From Natrarchaeobaculum aegyptiacum (GTDB taxonomy: Archaea; Halobacteriota; Halobacteria; Halobacteriales; Natrialbaceae), in NCBI RefSeq assembly GCF_002156705.1, contig NZ_CP019893.1:3782001-3846000 (forward strand): a stretch of DNA of 64,000 nt. The letters run 5' to 3'. Position 1 is the stretch's first letter, and each line of letters opens with the position of its first letter. A program made the position numbers and the translations under genes. A model generated the notes under the pieces. It was not told the DNA's origin. It made no database searches and saw nothing but the letters and a program-made list of their open reading frames with translations. This document shows, piece by piece, positions 26,366-35,558 of this stretch.

Positions 26366-27523
26366 TTACCCGGGAAGTCGACCAGCGCGGTCGAGCGCTC
26401 CGAGAACGACGGTTCCAGCGATGAGAGCGAACGCGGCGATCTGGAACAGGGTATCGTAGGTGTATCCGTACTCGACGAACCAGCCGAGCACGAGCGACCC
26501 GAGTGCCTGTACGAGCATCCACATCGAACTGAACGCGGCGTAGGCACTGCCGCGGGTCGAATCCGGGAGGGTGTCGAGGAGGAACGTGTCAGTCGCCGGG
26601 AAGAGCGCGTGGATCACGAAGCCGACGATCGCCGAGACGACGACCAGCCCGGCGAGGTTCTGGACCGCCGTCAGCACGATCAGGCCCACCGAAAACGTGG
26701 CGACGATCCCTAACATGTACGGCACCCGCGGTAGCTTGTCCGCCAGGTCGCCACCGAGGTAGAACGCCGGGATTCCCGCGGCGAAGACGACCGAGAGCAG
26801 CAGGCTGGCCGCGCTGGGAGAGAGCCCCTTCGACTGCATGTACAGTTCGTAGAAATTGAACACGCCCTGCCAGACGAACGAGGCGAGGCCGACGATCGCC
26901 AGCGCAGTCACGATGAGTCGCCACTCCGAGAGCGCGCCAGCGACGAAGTTCCGGTCTTCCGCGCCGGCGTTGGGCAGGTCGGCCCGCCGGGAAGCAACTC
27001 CGGTGTAGACGGTGACGATGGCCGCGCCAACGGCGATCAGCCACAGCGAGAGACGCCAGTCGACGACGACCGTGAGTGCCACGAGCGGTGCGGCGATCAC
27101 GGCCGCGATCTGACTGGCCGCACCGTGGATTCCCATGACCCTGCCGACCCGGTCCGGGAACAGCTCGCTCAGGAACGGGTTCGCCGAGACGAAGTAGACA
27201 CCGGAGGCGATCCCCATCAGAAATGCACCGACCATGAGGTGGACGATCGTCGTTCCCATGGCCGCGAGCGCCGAGGAGACCGCGAGGATCGATCCCGATC
27301 CGATCACCACGTAGTGTCGCGGGACTTTCGTCAGGAGCCACCCGGTCGGCAACCGCGGGGAGGCACTTCCGACCCACGCGAGCGTCACGATGAGTCCCGC
27401 GGTCGCTTCACCGATCGAAAACTCCGCGATGATCACGTCGAGCAGCGGCGCGAAGATGATTCTGGCGAGGTTGAGGAGAAAGACCAGCCCACAGAGAGAG
27501 GCGAAGAGGCGAGTGCGGTTCAC
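26366..27523 (-). CDS. MFS transporter
   Basis: The 385-residue protein has twelve membrane segments. The loop between segments 2 and 3 reads SPRLPTGWLLTKVPRHY, a version of the MFS motif, and FLMGIASGVYFVSANPFLSELFP matches segments 4-5. The substrate cannot be told. It is placed between pcc1 and pfdB on the same strand, inside a cluster of information-processing genes, which looks like an insertion. Composition is like that of its neighbours. Confidence 0.88.
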   Translation of the reverse strand: MNRTRLFASLCGLVFLLNLARIIFAPLLDVIIAEFSIGEATAGLIVTLAWVGSASPRLPTGWLLTKVPRHYVVIGSGSILAVSSALAAMGTTIVHLMVGAFLMGIASGVYFVSANPFLSELFPDRVGRVMGIHGAASQIAAVIAAPLVALTVVVDWRLSLWLIAVGAAIVTVYTGVASRRADLPNAGAEDRNFVAGALSEWRLIVTALAIVGLASFVWQGVFNFYELYMQSKGLSPSAASLLLSVVFAAGIPAFYLGGDLADKLPRVPYMLGIVATFSVGLIVLTAVQNLAGLVVVSAIVGFVIHALFPATDTFLLDTLPDSTRGSAYAAFSSMWMLVQALGSLVLGWFVEYGYTYDTLFQIAAFALIAGTVVLGALDRAGRLPG

Positions 27524-27656
27524 GATCGTTTTATCCGACAGGTCCGTTCAAACGTTCCGAAAGCGGCACAGTCCGTATAGAATGAGTGTCACAGACATGG
27601 GGCGCAAAACTGACACACCCGCTGTCACACTCGAGACGGTAGGCCGCTCGAGAGGG

Positions 27657-27929
27657 TCAAGGCCGGTCGAACGTGGCGTCGCCGACCGCCGCCGTGCGTT
27701 CTGCGACGTCGACGAGCGTGAACCAGGTGTTGAGTGCGGCCCGCAGTGCAATCGGGTCGTCAGCGTCGATCTGGATTCGAACCTGCGATCGGTCGTCGTC
27801 GCGTTCGAGGGTGGTACGAGAACGTTCGTCGTCGATCTCGCCGACCTCACGGGCGACGCTTTCAGCGACGAGCGAGGCGCTCGAGGTGTCGTCGTACTCG
27901 AACTCGAGGGTTGCCTCGAACGTGGACAC
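27657..27929 (-). CDS. pcc1: KEOPS complex subunit Pcc1
   Basis: The 90-residue protein has the Pcc1 fold pattern: FEATLEFEYDDTSSASLVAESVARE, a central variable part, and the closing DPIALRAALNTWFTLVDVAERT helix. Pcc1 dimerises in KEOPS, which makes the t6A37 tRNA modification with Kae1, Bud32 and Cgi121. It starts 6 bp after rpoP, a conserved archaeal arrangement. Confidence 0.9.
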   Translation of the reverse strand: MSTFEATLEFEYDDTSSASLVAESVAREVGEIDDERSRTTLERDDDRSQVRIQIDADDPIALRAALNTWFTLVDVAERTAAVGDATFDRP

Positions 27930-27935
27930 GGCGGG

Positions 27936-28070
27936 TCAGTTGACGTCGACTTCCTTGACGTCGCGGCTGCGTTCTTTCAGCAGGACGCGGTGACCGCAGT
28001 ACGGACAGCGAACGCCGCCGTACTCGTCGAGCTGTACGTCGCGTTTGCAGCGGGAGCACTTGTAACTCAT
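27936..28070 (-). CDS. rpoP: RNA polymerase subunit P (Rpb12-like)
   Basis: The 44-residue protein has a complete zinc ribbon, CSRCKR near the N-terminus and CPYCGHR in the middle, followed by the basic [11 protein letters not shown]. Size and pattern are those of archaeal Rpo12, which stabilises the polymerase assembly platform. It starts 22 bp after the eL43 stop and precedes pcc1 by 6 bp, so all three are cotranscribed. Confidence 0.93.
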   Translation of the reverse strand: MSYKCSRCKRDVQLDEYGGVRCPYCGHRVLLKERSRDVKEVDVN

Positions 28071-28092
28071 CGGTGACAGTAAGCGTCGAGAG

Positions 28093-28359
28093 TTATTCGT
28101 CGTCGTCCTCGGAGAGGGCAGCGCGGATCGAGCGCTCGACGGTGGCGCCGGCGGGCGTCTCGGGGCGGTAGGCGCCGCCGGTGAAGACTTCGCCGGTCTC
28201 TTCGTTCTTCCAGATGCCGGTACCGACGCGGGTGACGTCCTCGCCGTCGACCTGCGCGTTGTTCATTCCGGCTTCGATTTCGCTGACGCGGCGTCGGGCG
28301 ACGCGCCCGTAGCGAGCGCCGAATCGGCCCGCACTACCCACAGTTCCTTTGTCGGCCAT
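28093..28359 (-). CDS. rpl37ae: Ribosomal protein eL43 (L37Ae) without zinc ribbon
   Basis: The 88-residue protein has the family start [26 protein letters not shown] and the end [13 protein letters not shown]...RSIRAAL. Where the family normally has CPxC and CxxC zinc ligands around a GTGIW core, this protein has no cysteine: [14 protein letters not shown] then KNEETGEV. The fold is presumably held without zinc; cysteine-free ribosomal zinc-ribbon variants are a known recurrent trend. It is first in the eL43-rpoP-pcc1 operon. Confidence 0.92.
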   Translation of the reverse strand: MADKGTVGSAGRFGARYGRVARRRVSEIEAGMNNAQVDGEDVTRVGTGIWKNEETGEVFTGGAYRPETPAGATVERSIRAALSEDDDE

Positions 28360-28410
28360 AGTATCGACGTCTACTAGCAGCGGATTCTTAAACCTGTTGA
28401 GTTAGCGGCG

Positions 28411-28632
28411 TCAGTCGTCCGCCATCCTTCGACCCCCCGAACGCCGTGGACAGGGGCCGACGAGGAGTTCCCACCAGATGACGGCGAGAGCAGCGACCCA
28501 GCCCAGCGGACCGAGTGGGAGAGCGAGCAACCCGCTGGCGACGCCGGTCGAAGAGACGATCGTTCGGACGACGAGCCCACCTGCGGCGAGTACCGGGATC
28601 ACGGCCAGCACGAGATCCGCGCGATCGAGCAC
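28411..28632 (-). CDS. Small membrane protein
   Basis: The 73-residue protein has two hydrophobic segments (about 5-24 and 30-58) with a Trp-rich second half (GWVAALAVIWWELLVG) and a basic tail. The start is GTG; the true start is uncertain. No family is recognised. It lies on the same strand upstream of eL43 with about 50 bp between them. Confidence 0.5.
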   Translation of the reverse strand: MLDRADLVLAVIPVLAAGGLVVRTIVSSTGVASGLLALPLGPLGWVAALAVIWWELLVGPCPRRSGGRRMADD

Positions 28633-28777
28633 GTGTAATTACATCTCATTAGTCCCGGGCGGAAAAGGGACGGAGAACCAGCAGACAGTGTCACCACCAT
28701 CGACTCGTGACGATTCGGGTTTCCCGATCGACGCCGACAGCGACCACCCACACGGCCGCCACCGCCACGAACGGCCG

Positions 28778-29509
28778 TCACTGGAACTCCGCGTCCGACA
28801 GTACGTCGTTTAGATCGTCGCGGATTCGTTCGCCCATCTCGCGGTCTCGAGCGGTCGTGACGACGCGGTTCTCCTGGACGCTCGAGCCGTCTCGAAGGAG
28901 CATGCGAACGTTACCGCCGTCGTCGGCGCGGGTCACCTTGGCCCGTAGCCCTGACTGGGAACCGGTTCCGCCGGCGTCGATCGGCCCGGGGATGACTTTC
29001 TTGACGTGGGGGTGGTCGGCGACGGCCTGGATGGCCCGCATCCCCGTGCGGCCGCCGATGAGGGTCGTGTGGCTTCCGCCGATCTTCTCGGCCGGTGGCG
29101 TCTCGACGACGTCGAGTGCGCGACTGCTCCGACGCTCGAGGACGGCCTGAACGGGATCGTCGTCGGCGACGCGATAGAACTGGTGGTGAACGTCGTCTCT
29201 GACGGCCCGGACGACGGCCCGCATTCCGCCGGCGTAGACGGCCTCCGGGCGTTTGCGTCTGATCTCGTCGCCGATCCGACCCGCGAAGTTTCGCAGTTCG
29301 ACCACGCCCGTCTCGCCCCCGTCTTCGGGGATCGTGGTGATCGTCGTCTGGCCGATCACGGGTTCGTCGTCGTCCTCGGGCCCGAGCATCGTGAGCGTCG
29401 CCCGGTCGCGGGCCGCCTCGAGCACCACGACCTCGACGTTGGATTCGCGACAGACCAGACAGAAGTCTCCGGGTTTCTCGAGCGGCGAGGCGCAGTGGCG
29501 ACACTCCAT
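28778..29509 (-). CDS. DUF2103 zinc-ribbon protein
   Basis: Start at 29509 is supported by a TATA-like GTATATTC about 30 bp upstream, giving 243 residues. The N-terminus is a zinc ribbon with C3-x2-C6 and C17-x2-C20. The rest matches DUF2103: GGSHTTLIGGRTGMRAIQAVADHPHVKKVIPGPI and GSQSGLRAKVTRADDGGNVRMLLRDGSS, a pattern suggesting a nucleic-acid-binding domain. Function is unknown. Confidence 0.82.
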   Translation of the reverse strand: MECRHCASPLEKPGDFCLVCRESNVEVVVLEAARDRATLTMLGPEDDDEPVIGQTTITTIPEDGGETGVVELRNFAGRIGDEIRRKRPEAVYAGGMRAVVRAVRDDVHHQFYRVADDDPVQAVLERRSSRALDVVETPPAEKIGGSHTTLIGGRTGMRAIQAVADHPHVKKVIPGPIDAGGTGSQSGLRAKVTRADDGGNVRMLLRDGSSVQENRVVTTARDREMGERIRDDLNDVLSDAEFQ

Positions 29510-29645
29510 TCCCGTCTCGTGGTAGGGGCCAGCACGAATATACGTGTTTTCGATCGTCGGTCCGACGACCACCGAATCGGCGGCCGATCGGCGACGCCGG
29601 AACGGCTCACCGTCCCCTCGTTCCACCCGTGACAGCAGGCCGCGC

Positions 29646-32267
29646 TCACTGGGTCACTTCTGCGTCGGGCGCCTCCGCCCGGGGGAACCGGAGCGTGACG
29701 ATCGTTCCGCGCTCCTCACGTGTCTCAAACGAGAGGTCACCCCCCACGCTCGAGACGATCCAGTTGACGATCCAGAGGCCGAGGCCGCTCGTGTGATCGA
29801 GCTGGGAGCGCTCGCGGGCACCGACGATGAGTTCGCGTTCGGATGGAGGGATTCCAGGGCCGTTGTCTTCGATCCGGACGACGACGGCGTCGTCGTCCGG
29901 ATGCACGTCGCCGGAGATTTCGACGGCAGGAGTCGGTGCGTCGTTGTGCTCGATCGCGTTCTCGATGACGTTCTCGACGGCGAGCTGGACCGCGTCACTC
30001 CCGGTAATCCAGAGGTCTGCGTCGACCTCGACGGTGCACCTGCACTCGAACTCGGGAAAGTCATCACAGACCGACTCGATCGCGTCGTCTACCACTCGCC
30101 TGATCCGGACCGGACGTGACTCTTCGCCGTCTCTGATCAGCCGATTCGCAGCCCGGATGTCCTCGGTGACCGAGATGAGGTCGTCGGCCACCGACCGAAT
30201 TTGCAGTGCCACGGGTTTCGCTTTCGGCAGGCGCTCTTCGAGAATCGCGGCGTAGCCGTCGATGACGTTCATCTGGTTGCGCATGTCGTGGCGGATCAGC
30301 CGATTCAACACGTCCAGCTGTTCGTTCTGGGTCTCGAGGCGGCGTTCGTACTCCTTGCGGTCGGTCACGTCCTGGACGACCCCGATTGCCCCCGTCGGCT
30401 CGCCGCCGTCGAACTCGAGTTCGGCGTTCTGTCGAACCCAGCGAGTTTCACCGTCGTCGGTGACAATCCGATGTTCCAGTTCGTAGGGCTCCCCACGTTT
30501 GGCCGCTTCCCACCGTCGATCCACGAAGTCCCGATCGTCCGGGTGAACGTAGTTCATGAACACCCCGTGATCGATGGGGCCGTCGACCACTTCGGCGCCG
30601 AATATCTCGTAGACCTCGTCGGACCAGTGGATCACGTCCGACGGAATGTCCTTGTACCAGCTGCCGAGGTTCGCGACGGCCTGTGCTTGCGTGAGGTGAG
30701 CCTCCCGGGTTCGTAATTCCTCGAGCGTCTGGCGCTGGTCGGTCACGTCGCGGGCGACGACGACCGCCGCACGCGACCCGTCGATCACCCCGTCGACTGG
30801 CGCGACACGAGACTCGAACCACCGCTCGCCGGCTGGAACCTCGAGGGTGTACTCGACGGTCGTCACGGAATCGGTCTCGAGAGCGGTATCGATCGCGTCG
30901 GTCAACTGAGCGGCCGGATCGGACGGGAGGTGATCGTCGATCGAATCGCCGACGAGTTCGGTGGGCGGAGCGGCCAACAACGATTCGGCCTCCGATCCGG
31001 CGAACACCTCGAGGTAGCGATGAGCGTCGTCGACGACCATCGCAACGTCGGGAAACGCTTCCGCGAGCGCCTCGAGTTTCGCGTTGCTCGCCTCGATCGT
31101 CCGGCGTCGTTTCTCGCGTTCGGTGACGTCCCAGAGCGCCCCACGGACGCGAACCGTTCGACCGTCCTCGACGGCCGGTTCGCCGCGGGCACGAACTCGC
31201 CGGGTAACGCCGTCGGCGGTGACGAGTCGAAGGGTGTCGTCGAACGGCTCACCGTCTTCGACCGCCCGGTCGATCGCCTCCCTGACGACCGACCGATCGT
31301 CCGGGTGGTAAAACTCGAGTGCGTCCTCGATCGTCGGCTCGTAGTCGTCGTCGACGCCGTAGATTCGCTTCGCGCCGTGGGTCCACCGGAGCGTCTCCGT
31401 CTCGACGTCGAGTTCCCAGCCGCCTGCGTTGGCGAGTGCTTCGGTTCGCTTCAGGAGGTCCATCCCTCGCTCCAGGTCACGCTCCCGGTCTTTCAGCTCC
31501 GTCAGGTCACGGATAGTCGCGAGTATCAGATGATCGTCGGCCCCCTCGAGCCGCCGAAGACTGACCCGGACGGGGATGTCGGTTCCATCGGCCCGCCGGT
31601 TCCGCCCTTCGGCCGTCTTCGACTCGCCGGGGTCGAGCGACGAGAGTGACGCCTCGAGTTCGTCGCTGTCGAGTGCCGTTTCGATCTCGTCGACGCTGTG
31701 ATCGAAGAGGTCGGCCCGGTCGTATCCGAGCAGTTCCGTGACGGCCCGGTTCATCTCGACGTAGTTGCCCTCCTCGTCGTGAACGACGACCGCGTCCGGT
31801 AGCTCCTCGAATATCGACCGATACGACGCACCACGACGGCACTGGCGGTATTGCGCCCCGAGCGTCCGGAGTCGACGGGCGAGTACAGTCATCCGGCCGG
31901 ACTCGAGCGGCGTCTCGACTACGTCGGCGACAGCCGCCTCGAGCGCGTCTTCCGGGTCGAGGTCACCATCACGCAGGCAACACACGACCGGAACCGTCGA
32001 CGAGCTCGATCTGACCGATTCAAGAACCCCGGCCTCCTGATCGAGGACCGTGTTCCCACAGACGAGACAGTCGACGTCGTCGCCGATCCTCCCCTCGACG
32101 TCCTCGCGTCCGGCGGTACTCTCGACGGAGAGTGGTTCCTCGGTGTCCTCGAGTCGAGCAGCCAGCCGCGTGGCCCACTCGAGGTCGGCCCCGTAGACGA
32201 GGATCCGGACCGGCCGCTCACCCGTGCTATCCCGGCCATCGCTGCCCCCCGTGAGACCGTCAGCCAT
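29646..32267 (-). CDS. Multi-PAS sensor histidine kinase
   Basis: The 873-residue soluble kinase has an N-terminal receiver-like domain (about 20-140), four PAS domains in a row (about 145-265, 270-395, 396-520, 525-650), then an intact kinase core: RHDMRNQ with the phosphoacceptor His, VENVIENAIEH, EDNGPGIPP and SGLGLWIVNWI. The receiver-like part lacks the usual phosphoacceptor Asp (CLVCGNTVLD where a D-x-x-MP is expected), so it probably signals without phosphorylation. No membrane segment is present, so it senses a cytoplasmic cue such as redox, light or a ligand. Confidence 0.9.
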   Translation of the reverse strand: MADGLTGGSDGRDSTGERPVRILVYGADLEWATRLAARLEDTEEPLSVESTAGREDVEGRIGDDVDCLVCGNTVLDQEAGVLESVRSSSSTVPVVCCLRDGDLDPEDALEAAVADVVETPLESGRMTVLARRLRTLGAQYRQCRRGASYRSIFEELPDAVVVHDEEGNYVEMNRAVTELLGYDRADLFDHSVDEIETALDSDELEASLSSLDPGESKTAEGRNRRADGTDIPVRVSLRRLEGADDHLILATIRDLTELKDRERDLERGMDLLKRTEALANAGGWELDVETETLRWTHGAKRIYGVDDDYEPTIEDALEFYHPDDRSVVREAIDRAVEDGEPFDDTLRLVTADGVTRRVRARGEPAVEDGRTVRVRGALWDVTEREKRRRTIEASNAKLEALAEAFPDVAMVVDDAHRYLEVFAGSEAESLLAAPPTELVGDSIDDHLPSDPAAQLTDAIDTALETDSVTTVEYTLEVPAGERWFESRVAPVDGVIDGSRAAVVVARDVTDQRQTLEELRTREAHLTQAQAVANLGSWYKDIPSDVIHWSDEVYEIFGAEVVDGPIDHGVFMNYVHPDDRDFVDRRWEAAKRGEPYELEHRIVTDDGETRWVRQNAELEFDGGEPTGAIGVVQDVTDRKEYERRLETQNEQLDVLNRLIRHDMRNQMNVIDGYAAILEERLPKAKPVALQIRSVADDLISVTEDIRAANRLIRDGEESRPVRIRRVVDDAIESVCDDFPEFECRCTVEVDADLWITGSDAVQLAVENVIENAIEHNDAPTPAVEISGDVHPDDDAVVVRIEDNGPGIPPSERELIVGARERSQLDHTSGLGLWIVNWIVSSVGGDLSFETREERGTIVTLRFPRAEAPDAEVTQ

Positions 32268-32431
32268 TCGTCTCGTCTATGAGAGGACTGTCGTCACTAA
32301 TTCAACGTTTCGGCCATAATGTCAAATTCAGAGCTAGTACGGACATCGAAACCGGACACGTTCGGTTACAGATCCGCCGTGGGAGACGCCGGACAGTCGT
32401 CGACGAGAACGAGCAGCGACAGCAAGCAGCG

Positions 32432-33952
32432 CTACCGACTGAACAACCCGGTAGACAGCACTCGCTGGATCGTGGGACTGAACTCGGCTGCCATCTGTGC
32501 GTCCGCTTCGGTGAACGCGTCCGTCGCGACCAGCGTGGCCAGGTACGCCCCGATCACCGCGATCGGTAACACCACCACGACGAGGAGATCCGTCTCGAGC
32601 AGGTAGACGACCGGCACGCCCGCGACGGTCGCTGGCACGCCAGCGACGACGATCTTCGCGAAATCGGCGGTGAACGGGTGAATTCCCTCGAGGTAGTAGA
32701 GTTCACCGAGGGTCAACGCAGCGACCAGCAGGAGTGCCACCGCCGATCCGATCGCCGCCCCCTCGATGCCGAAGATCGGGACGAGCGCTGCAGAGCCGAG
32801 GAAGTTGATGCCGAAGAGTGCGAGCGTGTTTCCGAAGACGATCCGCGAGTAACCAAGTCCCTGCAGCAACGAGCCATCGGGGCCGCCGAAGGTGACGTTG
32901 ATCAGGAACGCGCTCGCGAGCAGGACGACGACTGCGCTCGCCTCGGCATACTGGGGGGTGTACAACACCGCGAGGTAAGAACTCGCACCCAGCGAGAGGA
33001 CGATGGTGATCGGGAGCGTGATCCCTGCGATCCAGCGGGCCATCACGCGAAACCGCTGTTCGACCAGCTCGAGGTCGTCTCGAGACTCGGCAATCAGGGG
33101 TTTGAACACCGGCGAAAGCGAGTTGAAGATGATCATCAGCCCCGAGCCGAGCATGTAGCCGACGCGGTAGATCCCAACGTCGTCCGACTCGAGGAAAAAG
33201 CCCAGCACGAAGTAGTCGACGTGGCCCATGAGGACGAACACGACGCTGGTCATCGCCAGCGGCACGGCGTAGGTGAGGAGTGGCTTCGGGGCGACGAGCT
33301 CGAGTTCGGCGGAGACGATGTCCCACGCCCGGTAGGTGAAGATAGCCGCACCGACGGTGATCGCGACGAACAGGCCGACGACGTAACCAGCGATGATCCC
33401 GAGCAGCCCGAACCCGGCGAGCAGCAAGGCGGCAGTGACCGTGAAGCGAACGATCGGCCGCACCAGATCGCGCATGATGACCCGATACTGGAGCTTCTTG
33501 ATACTGTAGTAAGAGGTCAACAGGACGTTGTAGATCGCCAGCATCGGGATCGTGATCGACAGGAAGAGCAGTGCGACCTGCATCGCCGGCTCCTCGAAGA
33601 AGTTCCCGACGAACCGCGAGCCGACCGCGAGTGCGAGCGCGACGATCGAGGCGGTGACGAGGACGGTCGCAGTCACCTGTACGACGACACCCTTCGCCTT
33701 GCCGTACTCGCCTTCCTCGAGGTACTGTGGGACGAAGTAGTCGATCGCGAGTGGAAGCCCGAGGTTCGCGAACACCTGCATGAAGAGGATGACCGACGTC
33801 GCGAGGACGAACAGCCCGTAGACGGAGGGACTGACGAACCGGGTCATCAGCATGACGATGGCGAACCCGAGGGCCCCGTTGACCACGTTCCCGACGAACG
33901 TGATGCTGCCCTGTTTCGCCAGCGTCGATACCCCCTCGTCTCGTTCGGTCAT
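32432..33952 (-). CDS. Polysaccharide/oligosaccharide flippase (Wzx/AglR-like)
   Basis: The 506-residue protein has fourteen predicted membrane segments in the MATE/MOP pattern: N-terminal AKQGSITFVGNVVNGALGFAIVMLMTRFVSP, then DYFVPQYLEEGEYGKAKG after segment 2, and paired segments to the end. Such proteins move lipid-linked sugars across the membrane for glycoprotein or polysaccharide assembly. No glycosyltransferases lie nearby, so the substrate is unknown; an AglR-type role in N-glycosylation is possible. Confidence 0.88.
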   Translation of the reverse strand: MTERDEGVSTLAKQGSITFVGNVVNGALGFAIVMLMTRFVSPSVYGLFVLATSVILFMQVFANLGLPLAIDYFVPQYLEEGEYGKAKGVVVQVTATVLVTASIVALALAVGSRFVGNFFEEPAMQVALLFLSITIPMLAIYNVLLTSYYSIKKLQYRVIMRDLVRPIVRFTVTAALLLAGFGLLGIIAGYVVGLFVAITVGAAIFTYRAWDIVSAELELVAPKPLLTYAVPLAMTSVVFVLMGHVDYFVLGFFLESDDVGIYRVGYMLGSGLMIIFNSLSPVFKPLIAESRDDLELVEQRFRVMARWIAGITLPITIVLSLGASSYLAVLYTPQYAEASAVVVLLASAFLINVTFGGPDGSLLQGLGYSRIVFGNTLALFGINFLGSAALVPIFGIEGAAIGSAVALLLVAALTLGELYYLEGIHPFTADFAKIVVAGVPATVAGVPVVYLLETDLLVVVVLPIAVIGAYLATLVATDAFTEADAQMAAEFSPTIQRVLSTGLFSR

Positions 33953-34027
33953 GGTTTCGGTAGCCGTCCGACCGCTGCTCGCCAGGGTCGCCAGGGGGAT
34001 CCTCGCCCGGCCGACCGACCCTCCACG

Positions 34028-34420
34028 CTAGACCCCCATCGCAGGCTCGAGTTCGTAGGTCCGAACCTCGGCGGCTCGGTCGCCGAAGTGAGGGAACTCG
34101 ACTTCGAACGGCCACTCCTCACCGGAGGTGACGTCCTCGTCGACGTTCTCGATGACGCTCTCGAGTTCCTCTCCCTCCGCGTCGAAGAACGTCGCCCGGA
34201 TCTCGAGGTAGGTGAGCGTTCGTTCGCCGACGTTCCGGACCGCCCCCCAGACGGCAACTCGTTCGTCGTCGGTCCCCGGGTCGTCGCGGACGAGGTCGTG
34301 CCAGACCACCTCGACGTCGGCCGGTTCGACGATCTCCTCGCCGTCGCCGTTCCGGAGGTACTCGAGACAGCCGCCGGTCCCGATGGCGACCGAGAGCGCG
34401 AGGAATCCGCGACGATACAT
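34028..34420 (-). CDS. FxLYD-type Tat lipoprotein
   Basis: The 130-residue protein has a short signal MYRRGFLALSVAIGTGGC with a lipobox Cys at 18. The rest is a single beta-sandwich domain with VWGAVRNVGERTLTYLEIRATFFDAEGEEL, the FxLYD-like pattern found in exported haloarchaeal proteins. It is likely anchored outside the membrane; no partner is known. It is close upstream of the flippase on the same strand. Confidence 0.75.
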   Translation of the reverse strand: MYRRGFLALSVAIGTGGCLEYLRNGDGEEIVEPADVEVVWHDLVRDDPGTDDERVAVWGAVRNVGERTLTYLEIRATFFDAEGEELESVIENVDEDVTSGEEWPFEVEFPHFGDRAAEVRTYELEPAMGV

Positions 34421-34669
34421 CTACCGGTGTTTAGGTCGGACGTCTCTTGAGACTGTTGGACAGAACGACGTGGCGGATCGTTCTGCTGGGGTCGTCACCG
34501 TGGACGACGACCCGAATTCACGATCGGCTTCGTATCGACTTCTGTCCGATGGGATGAGAGTTCTGAACGGGTGTCGCGCGGTTGGTGGGCCGGACACCCA
34601 GCCGTCACGGAGGGCGACCGTTCGCCGCAACAGGTACGCGTATCCATCCGGAACCCGAACGGGGCTGGT

Positions 34670-35518
34670 ATGGACGCAGACGCCGAGCCCCACGTACTCC
34701 TGACCAACGACGACGGGATCGATGCGCCCGGCATTCGCGCGCTCGCCGACGCGCTCGCTGCGGTCGCCCGGGTCACCGTCGTCGCCCCCGACCGCAACCG
34801 GAGCGCGGTCGGCCGATCGCTCTCCTACGGCCGGACCAGTTCGTCAGACGACGAGTCGCTCTCGCTCGACCTCGCAGACAGTGCGTTCACCTCCCGCGTC
34901 CCCCACAGCGACCACGAACTCGGCTACGCCATCGACGGGACGCCCTGTGACTGTGCCATCGTCGGCGTCAACGCCATCGAGCCCGAACCCGATCTGGTCG
35001 TCTCCGGTTGCAACTCCGGGGCCAACCTCGGCGCGTACGTCTTCTCGCGCTCCGGAACCGTCAGCGCCGCCATGGAAGCCGCCTTCCTCGAGACGCCCGC
35101 GATCGCCGTCTCGATGGACACGCTCGGCTACGACGACCTCGAGCCGTCGGACTTCTCGCTCGCGGGCGACGTCGCCGCGACGCTCGTCGAGAACGTGCCC
35201 GGAACCGGCCTCTTCGACCGCGTCGACTACCTCAACGTCAACGTCCCCGGTCCGGATACCGACCCAGACGGGATCGCCCTCACGCGGCCGACGGAGGTCT
35301 ACGAGATGGACGCCGCCCGGGTCGACGGCCAGTTCCAGCTGACCAACCGCCTCTGGCAGCAGATGGCCAACCGCGACATCCCCGACCCCGACGACACCGA
35401 CCGTCACGCCCTGCTCGAGGACGAGATCTCGATTTCGCCGGTGACCGTCCCCTACGACGTCGTAGACACCGAACCCGTCCGATCGCTGCTCGAGCGGTTC
35501 TTCGCCGACGCGTTCTGA
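34670..35518 (+). CDS. surE: 5'/3'-nucleotidase SurE
   Basis: With ATG at 34670 the protein has 282 residues and begins directly with the metal site LLTNDDGIDAPG (Asp14, Asp15). NRNRSAVG-type loop, VSGCNSGANLG and the late YLNVNVP strand are all present. SurE removes phosphate from nucleoside 5'/3'-monophosphates with a divalent metal. A longer frame from 34571 lacks family similarity in the added part. It precedes the chemotaxis transducer on the same strand. Confidence 0.93.
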   Translation: MDADAEPHVLLTNDDGIDAPGIRALADALAAVARVTVVAPDRNRSAVGRSLSYGRTSSSDDESLSLDLADSAFTSRVPHSDHELGYAIDGTPCDCAIVGVNAIEPEPDLVVSGCNSGANLGAYVFSRSGTVSAAMEAAFLETPAIAVSMDTLGYDDLEPSDFSLAGDVAATLVENVPGTGLFDRVDYLNVNVPGPDTDPDGIALTRPTEVYEMDAARVDGQFQLTNRLWQQMANRDIPDPDDTDRHALLEDEISISPVTVPYDVVDTEPVRSLLERFFADAF

Positions 35519-35558
35519 TCGCCCGGTCGACGGGATCGACGTTGGCCAACAACCATAA

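Noticed and set aside
32678-34450. 590-residue open frame antisense to the flippase
   Set aside because: Extremely Asp/Glu/Arg-rich without domains, and it spans two real minus-strand genes.
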